Positions 25,702 to 35,051 of a stretch of DNA of 43,227 nucleotides are shown piece after piece; the first letter of the stretch is position 1; the number at the start of each line of letters is the position of its first letter. The DNA lies in assembly GCA_049611965.1 (NCBI GenBank), contig JBMZBC010000017.1, positions 1 through 43,227 on the forward strand. Reading direction: 5' to 3'. The notes beneath the pieces were generated by a model. It was not told the origin of the DNA, did not search any database, and saw only the letters and a program-made list of their open reading frames with translations. Both the position numbers and the translations under genes were made by a program. Origin of the DNA: UBA10364 sp049611965 (GTDB lineage Bacteria; Bacteroidota; Bacteroidia; Flavobacteriales; Schleiferiaceae).

Positions 25702-27054
25702 ATGGCTCAATTCGAACTTATCCTGCCTAAAATGGGCGAATCCGTTGCAGAAGCTACTATTACCACGTGGCTTAAAAATGAAGGTGACTTCATTGAAGCA
25801 GAGGAAAGCATTGTTGAAGTTGCTACCGATAAAGTAGATAGCGAGGTTCCTTCACCCGTGAGTGGAACACTTCTAAAAATCATCAGCAATGTAAATGATG
25901 TCGCTCAGGTAGGCGCAGCTATCGCCATCATTGAAACTGAAGGCTCAGGAGAAACTGAGGCAGCCATGGAAAGTGCGCCTGCTCCAGCACCTGCAGTTGA
26001 AGAAGTTGTAGCTGAACTTGAAACGCAAGTAGCCGCTGCCGCCCAAACCGCAGCGCCAGCTGCCACAAATGCACCTATTGCTAAGAATTCTAACGGCCGT
26101 TTCTACTCTCCTTTAGTCCGCAGTATGGCGAAGGAAGAAGGTATCGGTCAAGCGGAACTAGATCAAATCAAAGGATCTGGTAAAGACGGCCGTGTCACCA
26201 AGAAAGATGTCCTCGCCTACTTAGAGAGTGGACGCACTGCTCCGGCTGCAGCTTCGGCGCCAGCGCCAACAGCGACTCCTGCTGTTGCTCCTTCAGCACC
26301 AAAAGCACCGGCGGCCACGGCCTCTCCAAGTATTACTCCATCTGCCGGAGATGAAATCATCGAAATGGACCGCATGAGAAAGCTTATCGCGGACCACATG
26401 GTAAATTCAGTGCAGACATCGCCACACGTGACTTCTTTCGTAGAAGCTGATATGACCAAGGTGGTTCTTTGGAGGAACAAGGTCAAAAAGAGTTTCCAAG
26501 AGAAACACGGTGAGAAAATTACATTCACGCCAATCATCATGGAGGCCATCGTAAAGGCCATCCAGGATTTCCCGATGATCAATGTCAGCATAGACGGATC
26601 GAATATTATCAAACACGGCAATATCAACGTGGGTATGGCTGCTGCCCTTCCATCTGGTAATTTAATTGTACCGGTAGTGAAGAACGCAGATCAGTTGAGC
26701 CTACTGGGATTGACAAAAGCTGTGAACGATTTGGCCAACCGCGCGAGAAATAACGCACTTAAGCCAGACGAGATTTCTGGAGGCACCTACACCTTAACCA
26801 ACGTAGGAACCTTTGGGAACCTGCTCGGTACGCCAATAATCAATCAGCCACAAGTAGCTATTATGGCTGCAGGTGCGATTGTGAAGAAACCTGCTGTTGT
26901 GGAAACTCCAGAAGGCGATCTCATTGCTGTACGACACAAAATGTTCTTGAGCCACAGCTACGACCATCGCGTTGTAGACGGTGCACTTGGAGGAATGTTC
27001 GTCAAGCGTGTCGCGGAATACTTAGAAGCTTGGGATATGAATCGAGAGATTTAA
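25702..27054 (+). CDS. 2-oxoacid dehydrogenase complex E2 (dihydrolipoyllysine acyltransferase)
   Basis: Core acyltransferase of a 2-oxoacid dehydrogenase complex. Domains in order: lipoyl domain (residues 1-80) with the lipoylated Lys44 in TDKVDSEVP; an Ala/Pro-rich linker; the E3/E1-binding peripheral domain (about 133-177, YSPLVRSMAKEEGI and KGSGKDGRVTKKDVLAYL); a second Ala/Pro linker; and the catalytic domain with SHSYDHRVVDGALGG (His422, Asp426). Length 450. The SYDHRVVDG form is common to succinyl- and branched-chain-acyltransferases, so odhB versus bkdB cannot be decided from sequence; neither E1 nor E3 lies next to it. It ends in a strong terminator. Confidence 0.93.
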   Translation: MAQFELILPKMGESVAEATITTWLKNEGDFIEAEESIVEVATDKVDSEVPSPVSGTLLKIISNVNDVAQVGAAIAIIETEGSGETEAAMESAPAPAPAVEEVVAELETQVAAAAQTAAPAATNAPIAKNSNGRFYSPLVRSMAKEEGIGQAELDQIKGSGKDGRVTKKDVLAYLESGRTAPAAASAPAPTATPAVAPSAPKAPAATASPSITPSAGDEIIEMDRMRKLIADHMVNSVQTSPHVTSFVEADMTKVVLWRNKVKKSFQEKHGEKITFTPIIMEAIVKAIQDFPMINVSIDGSNIIKHGNINVGMAAALPSGNLIVPVVKNADQLSLLGLTKAVNDLANRARNNALKPDEISGGTYTLTNVGTFGNLLGTPIINQPQVAIMAAGAIVKKPAVVETPEGDLIAVRHKMFLSHSYDHRVVDGALGGMFVKRVAEYLEAWDMNREI

Positions 27055-27080
27055 TCGTTCCATTTTATATAGTACTTTAG

Positions 27081-27103
27081 AACCGCCTTCGGGCGGTTTT
27101 TTT
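27081..27103 (+). terminator. Intrinsic terminator of the E2 gene
   Basis: AACCGCC (27081-27087), loop TTCG, GGCGGTT (27092-27098) and a following T-run. It is the second UUCG-looped terminator in the window. Confidence 0.93.
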
Positions 27104-27124
27104 AACCCCCATAATTCCACACTC

Positions 27125-27895
27125 ATGCAACTACAACTTCAACGTCCTATTTGTTTTTTCGACCTCGAAACCACCGGTGTCAATGTCACTAACGATCGTA
27201 TTGTCGAAATCTGTGTTCACAAAGTTCATCCGTCTGGAATGGAGGAAACACATACTTGGCGTGTGAATCCAACGGTGCCTATTCCCGTGGGCGCCTCTTT
27301 GGTACACGGCATCTACGACCACGACGTTGCTAGTGAGCCGACGTTCAAAGAATTGGCCACAAAAGTGCATGAGCTCATTGCAGATAGTGACCTGGCCGGG
27401 TACAACAGCAATAAATTTGACATTCCGCTTCTTGCTGAAGAATTTCTTCGTGCTGGTATAGATTTCGACATGGGTAAACGCCGCGCAGTGGACGTACAAA
27501 ACATCTTCCACCGCATGGAACAGCGTACCTTGAGCGCAGCCTATAAATTTTACTGTGACAAGAGTTTAGACAATGCGCACAGCGCAGAAGCTGACGTTTT
27601 AGCAACCTACGAAGTACTTAAGGCTCAAATAACTAGATACGAAGAGTTGCAAAACGACATGAACTTCTTGGCCGACTTTTCGAACCGCCAAAAGGTGGCA
27701 GATTTTGCAGGATTTATTGCCTTTGACGACCAGGGTGATGAAATCTTTACCTTCGGAAAATACCGTGGCAAAACTGTCCAAAGTGTATTGAAAGAAAACC
27801 CAGGGTACTACAGTTGGATTCAGAATGCTGATTTCCCATTGTACACCAAAAAAGTATTGACCGCCATTAAACTGCGAGGATTTAACAACGGATAA
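27125..27895 (+). CDS. DnaQ-like 3'-5' exonuclease
   Basis: DEDDh-type exonuclease of 256 residues. The first motif is FFDLETTGVN (Asp13, Glu15). The second is GYNSNKFDIPLL with its Asp, and the third is AHSAEADV with the His and Asp pair. A C-terminal segment (about 200-256) has FTFGKYRGKTVQSVLKENPGYYSWI, a small domain found after exonuclease domains in Bacteroidota and in ExoX-like proteins, possibly binding DNA. It could act in proofreading, mismatch or RNA metabolism; the context does not decide. It is two bases upstream of an FAH-family gene and probably co-transcribed with it. Confidence 0.9.
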   Translation: MQLQLQRPICFFDLETTGVNVTNDRIVEICVHKVHPSGMEETHTWRVNPTVPIPVGASLVHGIYDHDVASEPTFKELATKVHELIADSDLAGYNSNKFDIPLLAEEFLRAGIDFDMGKRRAVDVQNIFHRMEQRTLSAAYKFYCDKSLDNAHSAEADVLATYEVLKAQITRYEELQNDMNFLADFSNRQKVADFAGFIAFDDQGDEIFTFGKYRGKTVQSVLKENPGYYSWIQNADFPLYTKKVLTAIKLRGFNNG

Positions 27896-27897
27896 GT

Positions 27898-28512
27898 ATG
27901 AAGATCATTTGTATTGGAAGAAACTACGCAAAGCACGCGGCGGAACTGAACAATCCTATTCCCCAGGAGCCTGTTGTCTTCCTTAAACCAGATACTGCTA
28001 TTCTACTAAAAAAGCATCCATTCTTCATACCTGAACACAGCAATGAAGTTCACCACGAAATTGAAGTTGTGGTTAAAATCAACCGTCTCGGCAAGCACAT
28101 TGAACCCCGTTTTGCGCATAAATACTACGATGAAATAGGCTTAGGTATCGATTTTACAGCACGTGATGTTCAGACAAAATGCAAGGAAAAAGGCTTGCCT
28201 TGGGAGAAAGCAAAGGCCTTTGACGGTAGTGCTGCAGTTAGCCGATTTTTCAAATTAAAGGACTTGAAAAAGCCGATTTCCAACATCGATTTTCACCTGG
28301 ATATCAATGGAAAAACGGTACAAAAAGGCAATACTAAAAACATGTTATTCCCTGTGGATGAACTAATTGCACATGTAAGCAAGTACTTCACGCTGAAGAC
28401 TGGCGATTTGATATTTACAGGTACACCAGCCGGCGTTGGCCAAGTGCATCGTGACGACCTTCTAGAGCTCTATTTGGAAGGAGAACGCATCTTCTATTTT
28501 AACGTGAAATAG
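27898..28512 (+). CDS. Fumarylacetoacetate hydrolase family protein (acylpyruvase-like)
   Basis: Short FAH-fold hydrolase of 204 residues, the size of human FAHD1 and bacterial acylpyruvases. Visible motifs are ICIGRNYAKHAAELN and PVVFLKPDTAIL, which bind substrate, HHEIEVVVKI with the metal-binding glutamates, GIDFTARDVQ with the Asp, and the end motif LIFTGTPAGVGQV. It likely cleaves acylpyruvates or decarboxylates oxaloacetate, as known for FAHD1-like members. It starts two bases after the exonuclease stop. A 9-base inverted repeat follows, without a T-run. Confidence 0.92.
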   Translation: MKIICIGRNYAKHAAELNNPIPQEPVVFLKPDTAILLKKHPFFIPEHSNEVHHEIEVVVKINRLGKHIEPRFAHKYYDEIGLGIDFTARDVQTKCKEKGLPWEKAKAFDGSAAVSRFFKLKDLKKPISNIDFHLDINGKTVQKGNTKNMLFPVDELIAHVSKYFTLKTGDLIFTGTPAGVGQVHRDDLLELYLEGERIFYFNVK

Positions 28513-28551
28513 ACTGTCTTAATCAGCAAGGCGGTCTTTCCCTCATTCTAA

Positions 28552-28579
28552 CCCGACTTTTAGCCTAGTTAAAGTCGGG
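28552..28579. repeat. 9-base inverted repeat upstream of the surface-protein gene
   Basis: CCCGACTTT (28552-28560) and AAAGTCGGG (28571-28579) are perfect complements with a 10-base loop. It is 40 bases after the FAH stop and 16 bases before a -7 box. It could be the FAH terminator (no immediate T-run, a T4 lies 11 bases on) or an operator covering the -33 region. Confidence 0.5.
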
Positions 28580-28595
28580 CGCATTGCCATTTTTA

Positions 28596-28603
28596 TATAT
28601 TTG
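28596..28603 (+). promoter_or_regulatory. Candidate -7 box for the surface-protein gene
   Basis: TATATTTG exactly matches TAnnTTTG and predicts a leader of about 35 bases. The -33 region falls inside the inverted repeat. Confidence 0.55.
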
Positions 28604-28643
28604 TAATAGCCCTATAAAAAGGTTAACACAAACGCGTTTAGCA

Positions 28644-31600
28644 ATGAAGAAAAGCTTACTAGCTACCCTCCTTTTTGTTGTATCTGCAACGACCGCCTTT
28701 GGTCAGTTCGCTCCCCCTATCGATACAGTCTTTACTGAAAACTTCGATGGAACTTTGGGTGCAGATTCAATTGCCGCCAACTACAATACAGATTCAACCA
28801 ACGCCACTAGGTCTTGGAATGACACCACGTTTTTAAAAACAACGGGGACAAAGTCATTCCACACGCAGATCTATGCAAATGATTCGATCATCTTCGAAAC
28901 AGATGCCTTTACGACGGTTGGCTACACAAACGTTCGTTTTACGTTTGACCAGATCTGTAAGATCCGATTCATCCAGAAAGCCTACATCCAGATGTCTCGC
29001 GACAATGGAGCCACGTGGGTGAACATGACCGGTACCCACTACCAAGGGGAAAGTCCACAGTTCGCATCTCAAGGTTGGTTCAACGAGCTTTCATATCCGT
29101 CGGCCCTCCTCTCACCATATTGGGTAGGTCCTACGGTAGGTAATAACAATAGTGGTACAACACCGCAACAGAGCTGGTGGGCAAGAGAGACGTTCGACCT
29201 TAGTTCGTATCTGGGTGCTTACGATGCTACAAACACGCAAAATGGTTTTGCCAACTGTAAGATTCGTTTCGTAATGACCAACAAGACGGGTACGCCGTCT
29301 CCAAACTCACTTGCAGGTTGGTTTGTCGACAACATCATGGTTGAAGGTGCTCCTTGTGAGCTTGAGCCACCAACATTGGATTGGGTAGGTATTAACCCAC
29401 AAGCAAAACCTGAAGGTGCACGTTACATGCCAACGCAGGATGTACGTGTTGAGGGTAAAGACAACATCGGGGTGGATAGTATGCGCATTTACATTCGTCG
29501 CTACGACTACAGCGCGAGCGCATGGACTTCTTGGACAGATTCTTTGATGAGTTCTACTGTAACTACAAGCTGTCCGGATAGCTCCATCTACGAATATACA
29601 TTCGGTAATATTGATGTAAACGATACCGTTGAATGGTACGTGCGTATCTTTGACTGTGCCTGTCCTAACGTGGTGCGTGCACCGCTTGAGTCGGCACCAA
29701 ACTTTGCTTACAAGTTCTGGAGAGACCCAGCGCTCCCTCCTATCTGTGGAACAACTACTCAGAACTCATTCCCATACTCGACGACACTTCCGATGGAGGA
29801 AGATTTCGAAAACCCATTGTACTGGGTAGCTGGTACTGGTTCAGGTGCAAGTGGTCTTGCACACCGCGGTAACTTCCCGGATCAAAATCCACCTAACGGC
29901 CAGAACTGGAAAGTAATTCCTAACGAAAATACCATTGGCTTTGCCTGGTCGGTACGTTCGGGATCGACAGGTAGTAACTTCACTGGACCAGACGGTGATG
30001 CTTCAACAAATGGTAACGGTAAGTACGTGTACACCGAGGCTGATCAAGGTTCTAAGAACGATAAAGCCCACATGATTACACCGTGTTTAGATCTCGGTGC
30101 TTATAGTTGTGCCCTCTTGGAGTTTGATTACCACATGTACGGTGCACACGTTGATTTCTTGGCAGTAACAGCGGATACAGGGTTCAACACAAGCGCCTAC
30201 ACAGGTTTGGCGAGAATAGACTTTGCACAACAAACAAAATCTACCGATCCTTGGAAAACATATTCTGTTTCATTGAACGACATTGTTGGCGATTACGCAC
30301 GTATTCGTTTCTCTGTAAACCGTGGTAATGCTTCAAAAGGTGATGTTGCGATTGATAACATCCGCGTTTACGAGCCAGCTGCTTACGAAGTAGCACTTCG
30401 TGAGGTGTTTAATCCTGAGAACGGATACTGTTCGTACTCTAACAACGAAACTTTGGACCTATGGGTACAGAGCAACGGCTGTAACGTACTTGATAGTATT
30501 CCAGTAACTTGGGACTACGACTACACGAATACCGCGGGTACAACAACTAACGTAACACACACAGAATACATCACAAATAAAGATTTGTACTTGGGTGATT
30601 CTACTTTCTTCACCTTCGCAACAGGTCCGGATTTAAGTGGTTACGGTATTTATGATATTAAAATCTACACTGCACAGCCTGGTGATACCGTAAACACGAA
30701 CGATACTATTGGTCCAATCAGAATTGTCCACGAACAACCGTACACTACCTTCCCATACGTGTTGAATTTTGACGATGCTGCTACGACTCCTGGTAACAAT
30801 ACACCGTTTAACGCAGGTACCTTCTCGAATGCCGTGTTCACGCCAACTCCAGCAAGTAACAGTGGATCATTCGCCTTCATGGTAGGTACTGGATATACAC
30901 CGACTGTAGGTTCTGGTCCTATCTCAGATAAGAGCGGATTGGGCAACTATCTAGTCGCAGAGGGTGATTACGGTACGTCACCGGCCTCAGCCACCTTGGT
31001 TTCAAAATGTTTGGACCTCACAGGTATGACAAGCCCAGTGCTGCAATTCCGTCACCACATGTACGGAGCAGATATTGGTGCCATCCGTGTTCAGTGGATC
31101 AAGGACGGCGAGAACAATTGGTCAAACCCAATGACTCCTTACACAGCTACCCTTGGAGACGAAAAAGACCAGTGGTCGCATTACGAAGTAGATTTGAGTT
31201 CACAAGCAGGCAAGATTGTTAAGCTGCGTTTCATCGCACAGAAATCAGGTTTCGGTATCGCATCAGATATCGCCTTTGACGACATTGCCATCTTCGATAA
31301 GAAGAATGTAGATGTTGGTGTAGATCACATCATTGCTCCAGGTGCACGTGTGAATCTCACAGGTGGCCCAGCAGGTAAACGCCTACAAGTGAAGTTGAGA
31401 AACTTCGGTAAGCAGGCACAAAGCAATATCCCAATTACCTACACGGTTACTCCAACGTGTGGTACGAATGCAGGTGTGGCGACTACATATACATTTACCC
31501 ATTCTGGCTCTGTTGCTGCAGGCAACATGGCTACAGCGGTTGATGCGACCAACACTGTCGCTTGGCCAACAGGAACTTTCGAAGTTCACGCTTGGACAAC

Positions 31601-33422
31601 AAAGAATGGTGACACTCACGGTTGGAACGACACTTCATACACGATGTCATCAGGATGGCCAGAGAAATTTATTCAAGGCGGTTTCGTAGAAGATTTCGAA
31701 AACTGTGCCTTTGGTGATACTAGTGGATTCTTCGTTGCAGGTGATTTGAACATCTGGCAGCCAGGATCAATCAATGCCCTTAACGGTAATAATGGGTACG
31801 GCACGAAAGTAAATGGAAACGTTCCGGGTGGTATTGAAGAAAACCTATACTTCCCACGTTTTATTGGTTTCGATACCATTGCCGGTGTTGAGCTGCGCAT
31901 CACACATGATATCGATCTAGGTACAGGTGATGTAGCCGTTATCGAATTCCAAGGAGGTGGCCAGTGGAACACTGTAGGCTTCTGGGATCCTCAAAACGTT
32001 GTAGGAACAAACTGGTACAACACAGGTACTTCAAGCATCAACGATGCATGGGTAGGAAATATTGGACAACAGACTTCAGTATGGCCGCTTGCAGCCTGGA
32101 ACTTCTCCTCTGCCCCACTTATCCTTCGTGCTCGTATGAAGACTGTAAGCGGTAACAGCGACGGTTGGAACATTGATAAAGTAGAAATCTACGTTCCACC
32201 ACAAAACAGTGCCGCTCCAGTAAATGTAACGACTGTAGAATACTTGCCTATTCCGGATCAGAACAACCACATTAAAACGTACATCAGAAACACAGGTGCT
32301 AAGATTCTAGACAGCTGTATGGCTGAGTACAGTGTGGACGGCGGTGCGACATGGACGACTCCTGAAAAGGTAGTCTTCAACCCGCCTTTGATTCCTCGTA
32401 GGGGTGCATGGTACGAATTTGATGCACCGTGGGTGAACCCATCGAGCGGTGTATCAAATGTATGTGTTCGCACCTCATTGCCTGACAGCAAGCCAGACAA
32501 CTTAACTTCTGACGATCAAATCTGTGCGGATATCACCGTATTGGATAAGATTGACATGTCGACCGACAGCTCGTACTGTAACAACTTTGATGATCCGGCC
32601 GTAGATCCTTGGCTGACATTGAATGCTTTTGTCAAGGACGGTACTACGCTTTGGGAAGTTGGTACACCGAACAACGCACCACTAATCAGTACAAACTCTG
32701 GTTCTAATGCGTGGGTGACGGATCTTGACTCTAACTACAAGAAACGTGATTCTTCAGCGCTTTATACGCCAGTATTTGCGATCGATTCAGGTGAGGTATA
32801 CTCGTACGAGTTTATGCATGCCTTCTCTACAGAGATTTATCACGATGGTGGTACAGTAGATGTAACGTTTGATGGTGGTATCACATGGCACACAGTGGGT
32901 ACCAATTTGTTTGGTGCCACTTGGTTCAACACCAGCTTTGTAACATCGCTTGATATCTATAAACCAGGATGGACCGGTTTGAGTAACGGATGGGTACAAG
33001 CAAAAATCAACATGAGTGTAGATACCGCGCGTAATGCAGTATTCCGCTTTAGATTTGGTTCTGATGAGACCATCAACAAAGCGGGTTGGGCGATAGACGA
33101 TTTCTGTTTCTACGTTACAGATGATCCAGGAAGAGTCTACGTTGTCGGTGAGGAAGAGCTCGAGCGCCACATTGGTGTTGGAAACATCCACCCGAACCCA
33201 ACCACAGGATATGCACAACTACCGATTTCGTTCCAGCAAGAAGCTGATGTAACGATCTCCATTAGAAATACGCAAGGTCAGCTTATGATGACGCAATCTG
33301 TTCATGGTGACGAAGGCATCAACACATTCCCTATTGAAACTGCAGGTTGGGCGGCAGGTATGTACCTTGTTGAAACAGTTACTCCTTTCGGAACAGATGT
33401 ACAGCGTCTGATCGTAGAATAA
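28644..33422 (+). CDS. Giant T9SS-exported surface protein with MAM/lectin-like modules
   Basis: Secreted protein of 1592 residues. The start at 28644 gives a clean signal peptide (MKKSLLATLLFVVSATTAFGQ); an in-frame ATG at 28584 would add 20 untypical residues and lie upstream of the proposed promoter. There is no recognisable catalytic domain. The architecture is repeated beta-sandwich modules of MAM/concanavalin type, two of which carry HMYGA (His497 and His805), separated by CARDB-like strand regions (such as EVALREVFNPENG at about 590). A final T9SS type A sorting domain begins around HPNPTTG and ends LIVE. It probably functions as an adhesin or surface-layer component. It stands alone with its own promoter and terminator. 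Confidence 0.85.
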   Translation: MKKSLLATLLFVVSATTAFGQFAPPIDTVFTENFDGTLGADSIAANYNTDSTNATRSWNDTTFLKTTGTKSFHTQIYANDSIIFETDAFTTVGYTNVRFTFDQICKIRFIQKAYIQMSRDNGATWVNMTGTHYQGESPQFASQGWFNELSYPSALLSPYWVGPTVGNNNSGTTPQQSWWARETFDLSSYLGAYDATNTQNGFANCKIRFVMTNKTGTPSPNSLAGWFVDNIMVEGAPCELEPPTLDWVGINPQAKPEGARYMPTQDVRVEGKDNIGVDSMRIYIRRYDYSASAWTSWTDSLMSSTVTTSCPDSSIYEYTFGNIDVNDTVEWYVRIFDCACPNVVRAPLESAPNFAYKFWRDPALPPICGTTTQNSFPYSTTLPMEEDFENPLYWVAGTGSGASGLAHRGNFPDQNPPNGQNWKVIPNENTIGFAWSVRSGSTGSNFTGPDGDASTNGNGKYVYTEADQGSKNDKAHMITPCLDLGAYSCALLEFDYHMYGAHVDFLAVTADTGFNTSAYTGLARIDFAQQTKSTDPWKTYSVSLNDIVGDYARIRFSVNRGNASKGDVAIDNIRVYEPAAYEVALREVFNPENGYCSYSNNETLDLWVQSNGCNVLDSIPVTWDYDYTNTAGTTTNVTHTEYITNKDLYLGDSTFFTFATGPDLSGYGIYDIKIYTAQPGDTVNTNDTIGPIRIVHEQPYTTFPYVLNFDDAATTPGNNTPFNAGTFSNAVFTPTPASNSGSFAFMVGTGYTPTVGSGPISDKSGLGNYLVAEGDYGTSPASATLVSKCLDLTGMTSPVLQFRHHMYGADIGAIRVQWIKDGENNWSNPMTPYTATLGDEKDQWSHYEVDLSSQAGKIVKLRFIAQKSGFGIASDIAFDDIAIFDKKNVDVGVDHIIAPGARVNLTGGPAGKRLQVKLRNFGKQAQSNIPITYTVTPTCGTNAGVATTYTFTHSGSVAAGNMATAVDATNTVAWPTGTFEVHAWTTKNGDTHGWNDTSYTMSSGWPEKFIQGGFVEDFENCAFGDTSGFFVAGDLNIWQPGSINALNGNNGYGTKVNGNVPGGIEENLYFPRFIGFDTIAGVELRITHDIDLGTGDVAVIEFQGGGQWNTVGFWDPQNVVGTNWYNTGTSSINDAWVGNIGQQTSVWPLAAWNFSSAPLILRARMKTVSGNSDGWNIDKVEIYVPPQNSAAPVNVTTVEYLPIPDQNNHIKTYIRNTGAKILDSCMAEYSVDGGATWTTPEKVVFNPPLIPRRGAWYEFDAPWVNPSSGVSNVCVRTSLPDSKPDNLTSDDQICADITVLDKIDMSTDSSYCNNFDDPAVDPWLTLNAFVKDGTTLWEVGTPNNAPLISTNSGSNAWVTDLDSNYKKRDSSALYTPVFAIDSGEVYSYEFMHAFSTEIYHDGGTVDVTFDGGITWHTVGTNLFGATWFNTSFVTSLDIYKPGWTGLSNGWVQAKINMSVDTARNAVFRFRFGSDETINKAGWAIDDFCFYVTDDPGRVYVVGEEELERHIGVGNIHPNPTTGYAQLPISFQQEADVTISIRNTQGQLMMTQSVHGDEGINTFPIETAGWAAGMYLVETVTPFGTDVQRLIVE

Positions 33423-33447
33423 CGATAGGTACAAAACACTTTTTTTT

Positions 33448-33491
33448 CACCCTCGCCTTCTTCTATCGGAAGTGGCGGGGGTGTTTTTTTT
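33448..33491 (+). terminator. Intrinsic terminator of the surface-protein gene
   Basis: CACCCTCGCC (33448-33457) pairs with GGCGGGGGTG (33474-33483) with one wobble pair, followed by eight T. Confidence 0.9.
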
Positions 33492-33510
33492 CTACGAAGT
33501 AGTTGAATGA

Positions 33511-34539
33511 TTAACGATAGATCTTTCGTTCGTTCAAGTAACGCGTCCACTTGCGTTGGTTGACCAGATGACCGGCATAATTCTTAGCAAAGGCATGGTA
33601 ACCGGGTTGGTCTGGGTTTGCACACATGAAGATGTAATCGTGCTCTGGCGCGTTTAACACAGCGAGGAGCGCCGCCTTCTCAGGCACACAAATAGGTCCT
33701 GGGGGCAAGCCATTCACATAGTAGGTATTGTACGGATCTTGAATGCTCAGGTCCTTCTTAAGGACACGACGCACTTTGGCACCGGGATTCGTGCGCTTGA
33801 TGGCATAGATCACTGTAGGATCCGCCTGAAGCTTCATCCCCTTCTCGAGTCGATTTAAATACAAACGGGCAACGCGTGGGCGATCGTCGGACTTACTGCT
33901 CTCTTTCATGACAATGGAAGCCAATGTACTTGCTTCAGCCGGAGTGAGACCTAAAGCCGCCGCTTGAGCAATGCGATCCTCCGACCAAAAGCGCACTGTA
34001 TTTTGATACAGCTTTTCAGCTATGGTGGCAGCCGATGCGTTCCAATACACTTCGTAGGTATCTGGTAAATAGGCGCCAAAGGTTGATGCACCTTCCCAGC
34101 CTATGCGAGTTTCTTTCAAGGCCTCCAAAAGACTCAAACTATCGGTCATTAATTGGGACGCAAGTTGACCCGCTAAATCTTCTAGGTTTTCTGCAGAGTT
34201 GAATTGGATGCGAACAGGTTCTTGAAATCCTGCCATTAACGTATTGACAATGCCGTTCGAGCTTTGGCCTGCGGTAAGGACATAATGTCCCGGTTTAGGT
34301 GTGGTCAAGCCTTTTTTATTTGCCAGCAACAAAAAGCCTTCCGGCGCCAACAGTACATCATCCTCAACAAACTGCGCATATACGTCATCTATGGTCGTTT
34401 TGTCATCCACATACAGTGTGTACGGAGCAACCTGCTCGTTGACATTTGCTTCAAAAAGCATATTGTAGCCTTTGAAAACGAGGAAAATGAGGAATGCCGG
34501 GAGGACAATCCCTACGATAATGATGATGAGTTTTCTCAT
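33511..34539 (-). CDS. mltG: Endolytic murein transglycosylase MltG
   Basis: Inner-membrane lytic transglycosylase that cuts nascent glycan strands and sets their length. The start at 34539 (MRKLIIIIVGIVLPAFLIFLVF) gives one N-terminal membrane anchor and overlaps the upstream GNAT stop as ATGA; the in-frame ATG at 34596 lies inside that gene. The YceG domain holds LASIVMKESSKSDDRPRVA, with Glu213 as the likely catalytic acid, then YLNRLEKGMKLQADPTVIYA and NTYYVNGLPPGPICVPE. Length 342 is normal for Bacteroidota. It is the third gene of the dapF operon. Confidence 0.95.
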   Translation of the reverse strand: MRKLIIIIVGIVLPAFLIFLVFKGYNMLFEANVNEQVAPYTLYVDDKTTIDDVYAQFVEDDVLLAPEGFLLLANKKGLTTPKPGHYVLTAGQSSNGIVNTLMAGFQEPVRIQFNSAENLEDLAGQLASQLMTDSLSLLEALKETRIGWEGASTFGAYLPDTYEVYWNASAATIAEKLYQNTVRFWSEDRIAQAAALGLTPAEASTLASIVMKESSKSDDRPRVARLYLNRLEKGMKLQADPTVIYAIKRTNPGAKVRRVLKKDLSIQDPYNTYYVNGLPPGPICVPEKAALLAVLNAPEHDYIFMCANPDQPGYHAFAKNYAGHLVNQRKWTRYLNERKIYR

Positions 34540-35051
34540 GAATGAATTAATTGATAGAGGTGTGCGTCTTCGAATTGGCCATCCTTGATGATCCAATGCT
34601 TGAGGAGGCCTGATTGTTCATACTGAAGCGATTCAAATAACGCCTGAGAAGCTGGATTAGACTGCGGCACTACAGCGTAGAGCATCTGCATACCCAATGT
34701 TCCAAAGAGGTATTGTTGAAAGGCCTCTAATGCACTTTTTGCCAAGCCCGTCCCTCGTACTTCGGGACTAAGTACGACGCCTATACCGCCTTTGCGCGCA
34801 ATGGCATCGTAATCATAAATATCCACCGCTCCCGCAGGAACACCATCTACCTCGAAAACAAGTCGCAATTGACCGTCACGAAGGAGGTTGCCGGGCTGTG
34901 CATCGATATAACTCGCGAGTACCGCCTTGCTCCATGGCTCTTTACTAATACCTAAATGCCATAAAGACACATCGTTCTCAATGGTATAGAGCCAATCCAG
35001 GTCTGAGGGCTCAAGTGCACGTAGCACGCCTATATCTCCTACCTGTATCAT
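34536..35051 (-). CDS. GNAT-family N-acetyltransferase
   Basis: Acetyl-CoA-dependent acetyltransferase of 171 residues, closest in appearance to RimJ/SpeG-like members. The start at 35051 (MIQVGDIGVLRALEPSDLD) is preferred because it overlaps the dapF stop as ATGA, matching the joint to mltG; an ATG nine bases earlier is possible. Motif A is present as GGIGVVLSPEVRGTGLAKSALEAF, where RGTGLA is the pyrophosphate-binding loop, and the end NPASQALFESLQYEQSG is motif B. Substrate unknown; polyamine or ribosomal-protein acetylation would be typical. Its place between dapF and mltG may be only operonic convenience. Confidence 0.85.
   Translation of the reverse strand: MIQVGDIGVLRALEPSDLDWLYTIENDVSLWHLGISKEPWSKAVLASYIDAQPGNLLRDGQLRLVFEVDGVPAGAVDIYDYDAIARKGGIGVVLSPEVRGTGLAKSALEAFQQYLFGTLGMQMLYAVVPQSNPASQALFESLQYEQSGLLKHWIIKDGQFEDAHLYQLIHS

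Noticed and set aside
33897..33910. MltG catalytic region reads VMKES instead of VEKET, suggesting loss of the active-site Glu
   Set aside because: The second Glu of the motif (Glu213) is retained, and the flanking NRLEKGMKLQADPTV is intact, so the enzyme is probably active.
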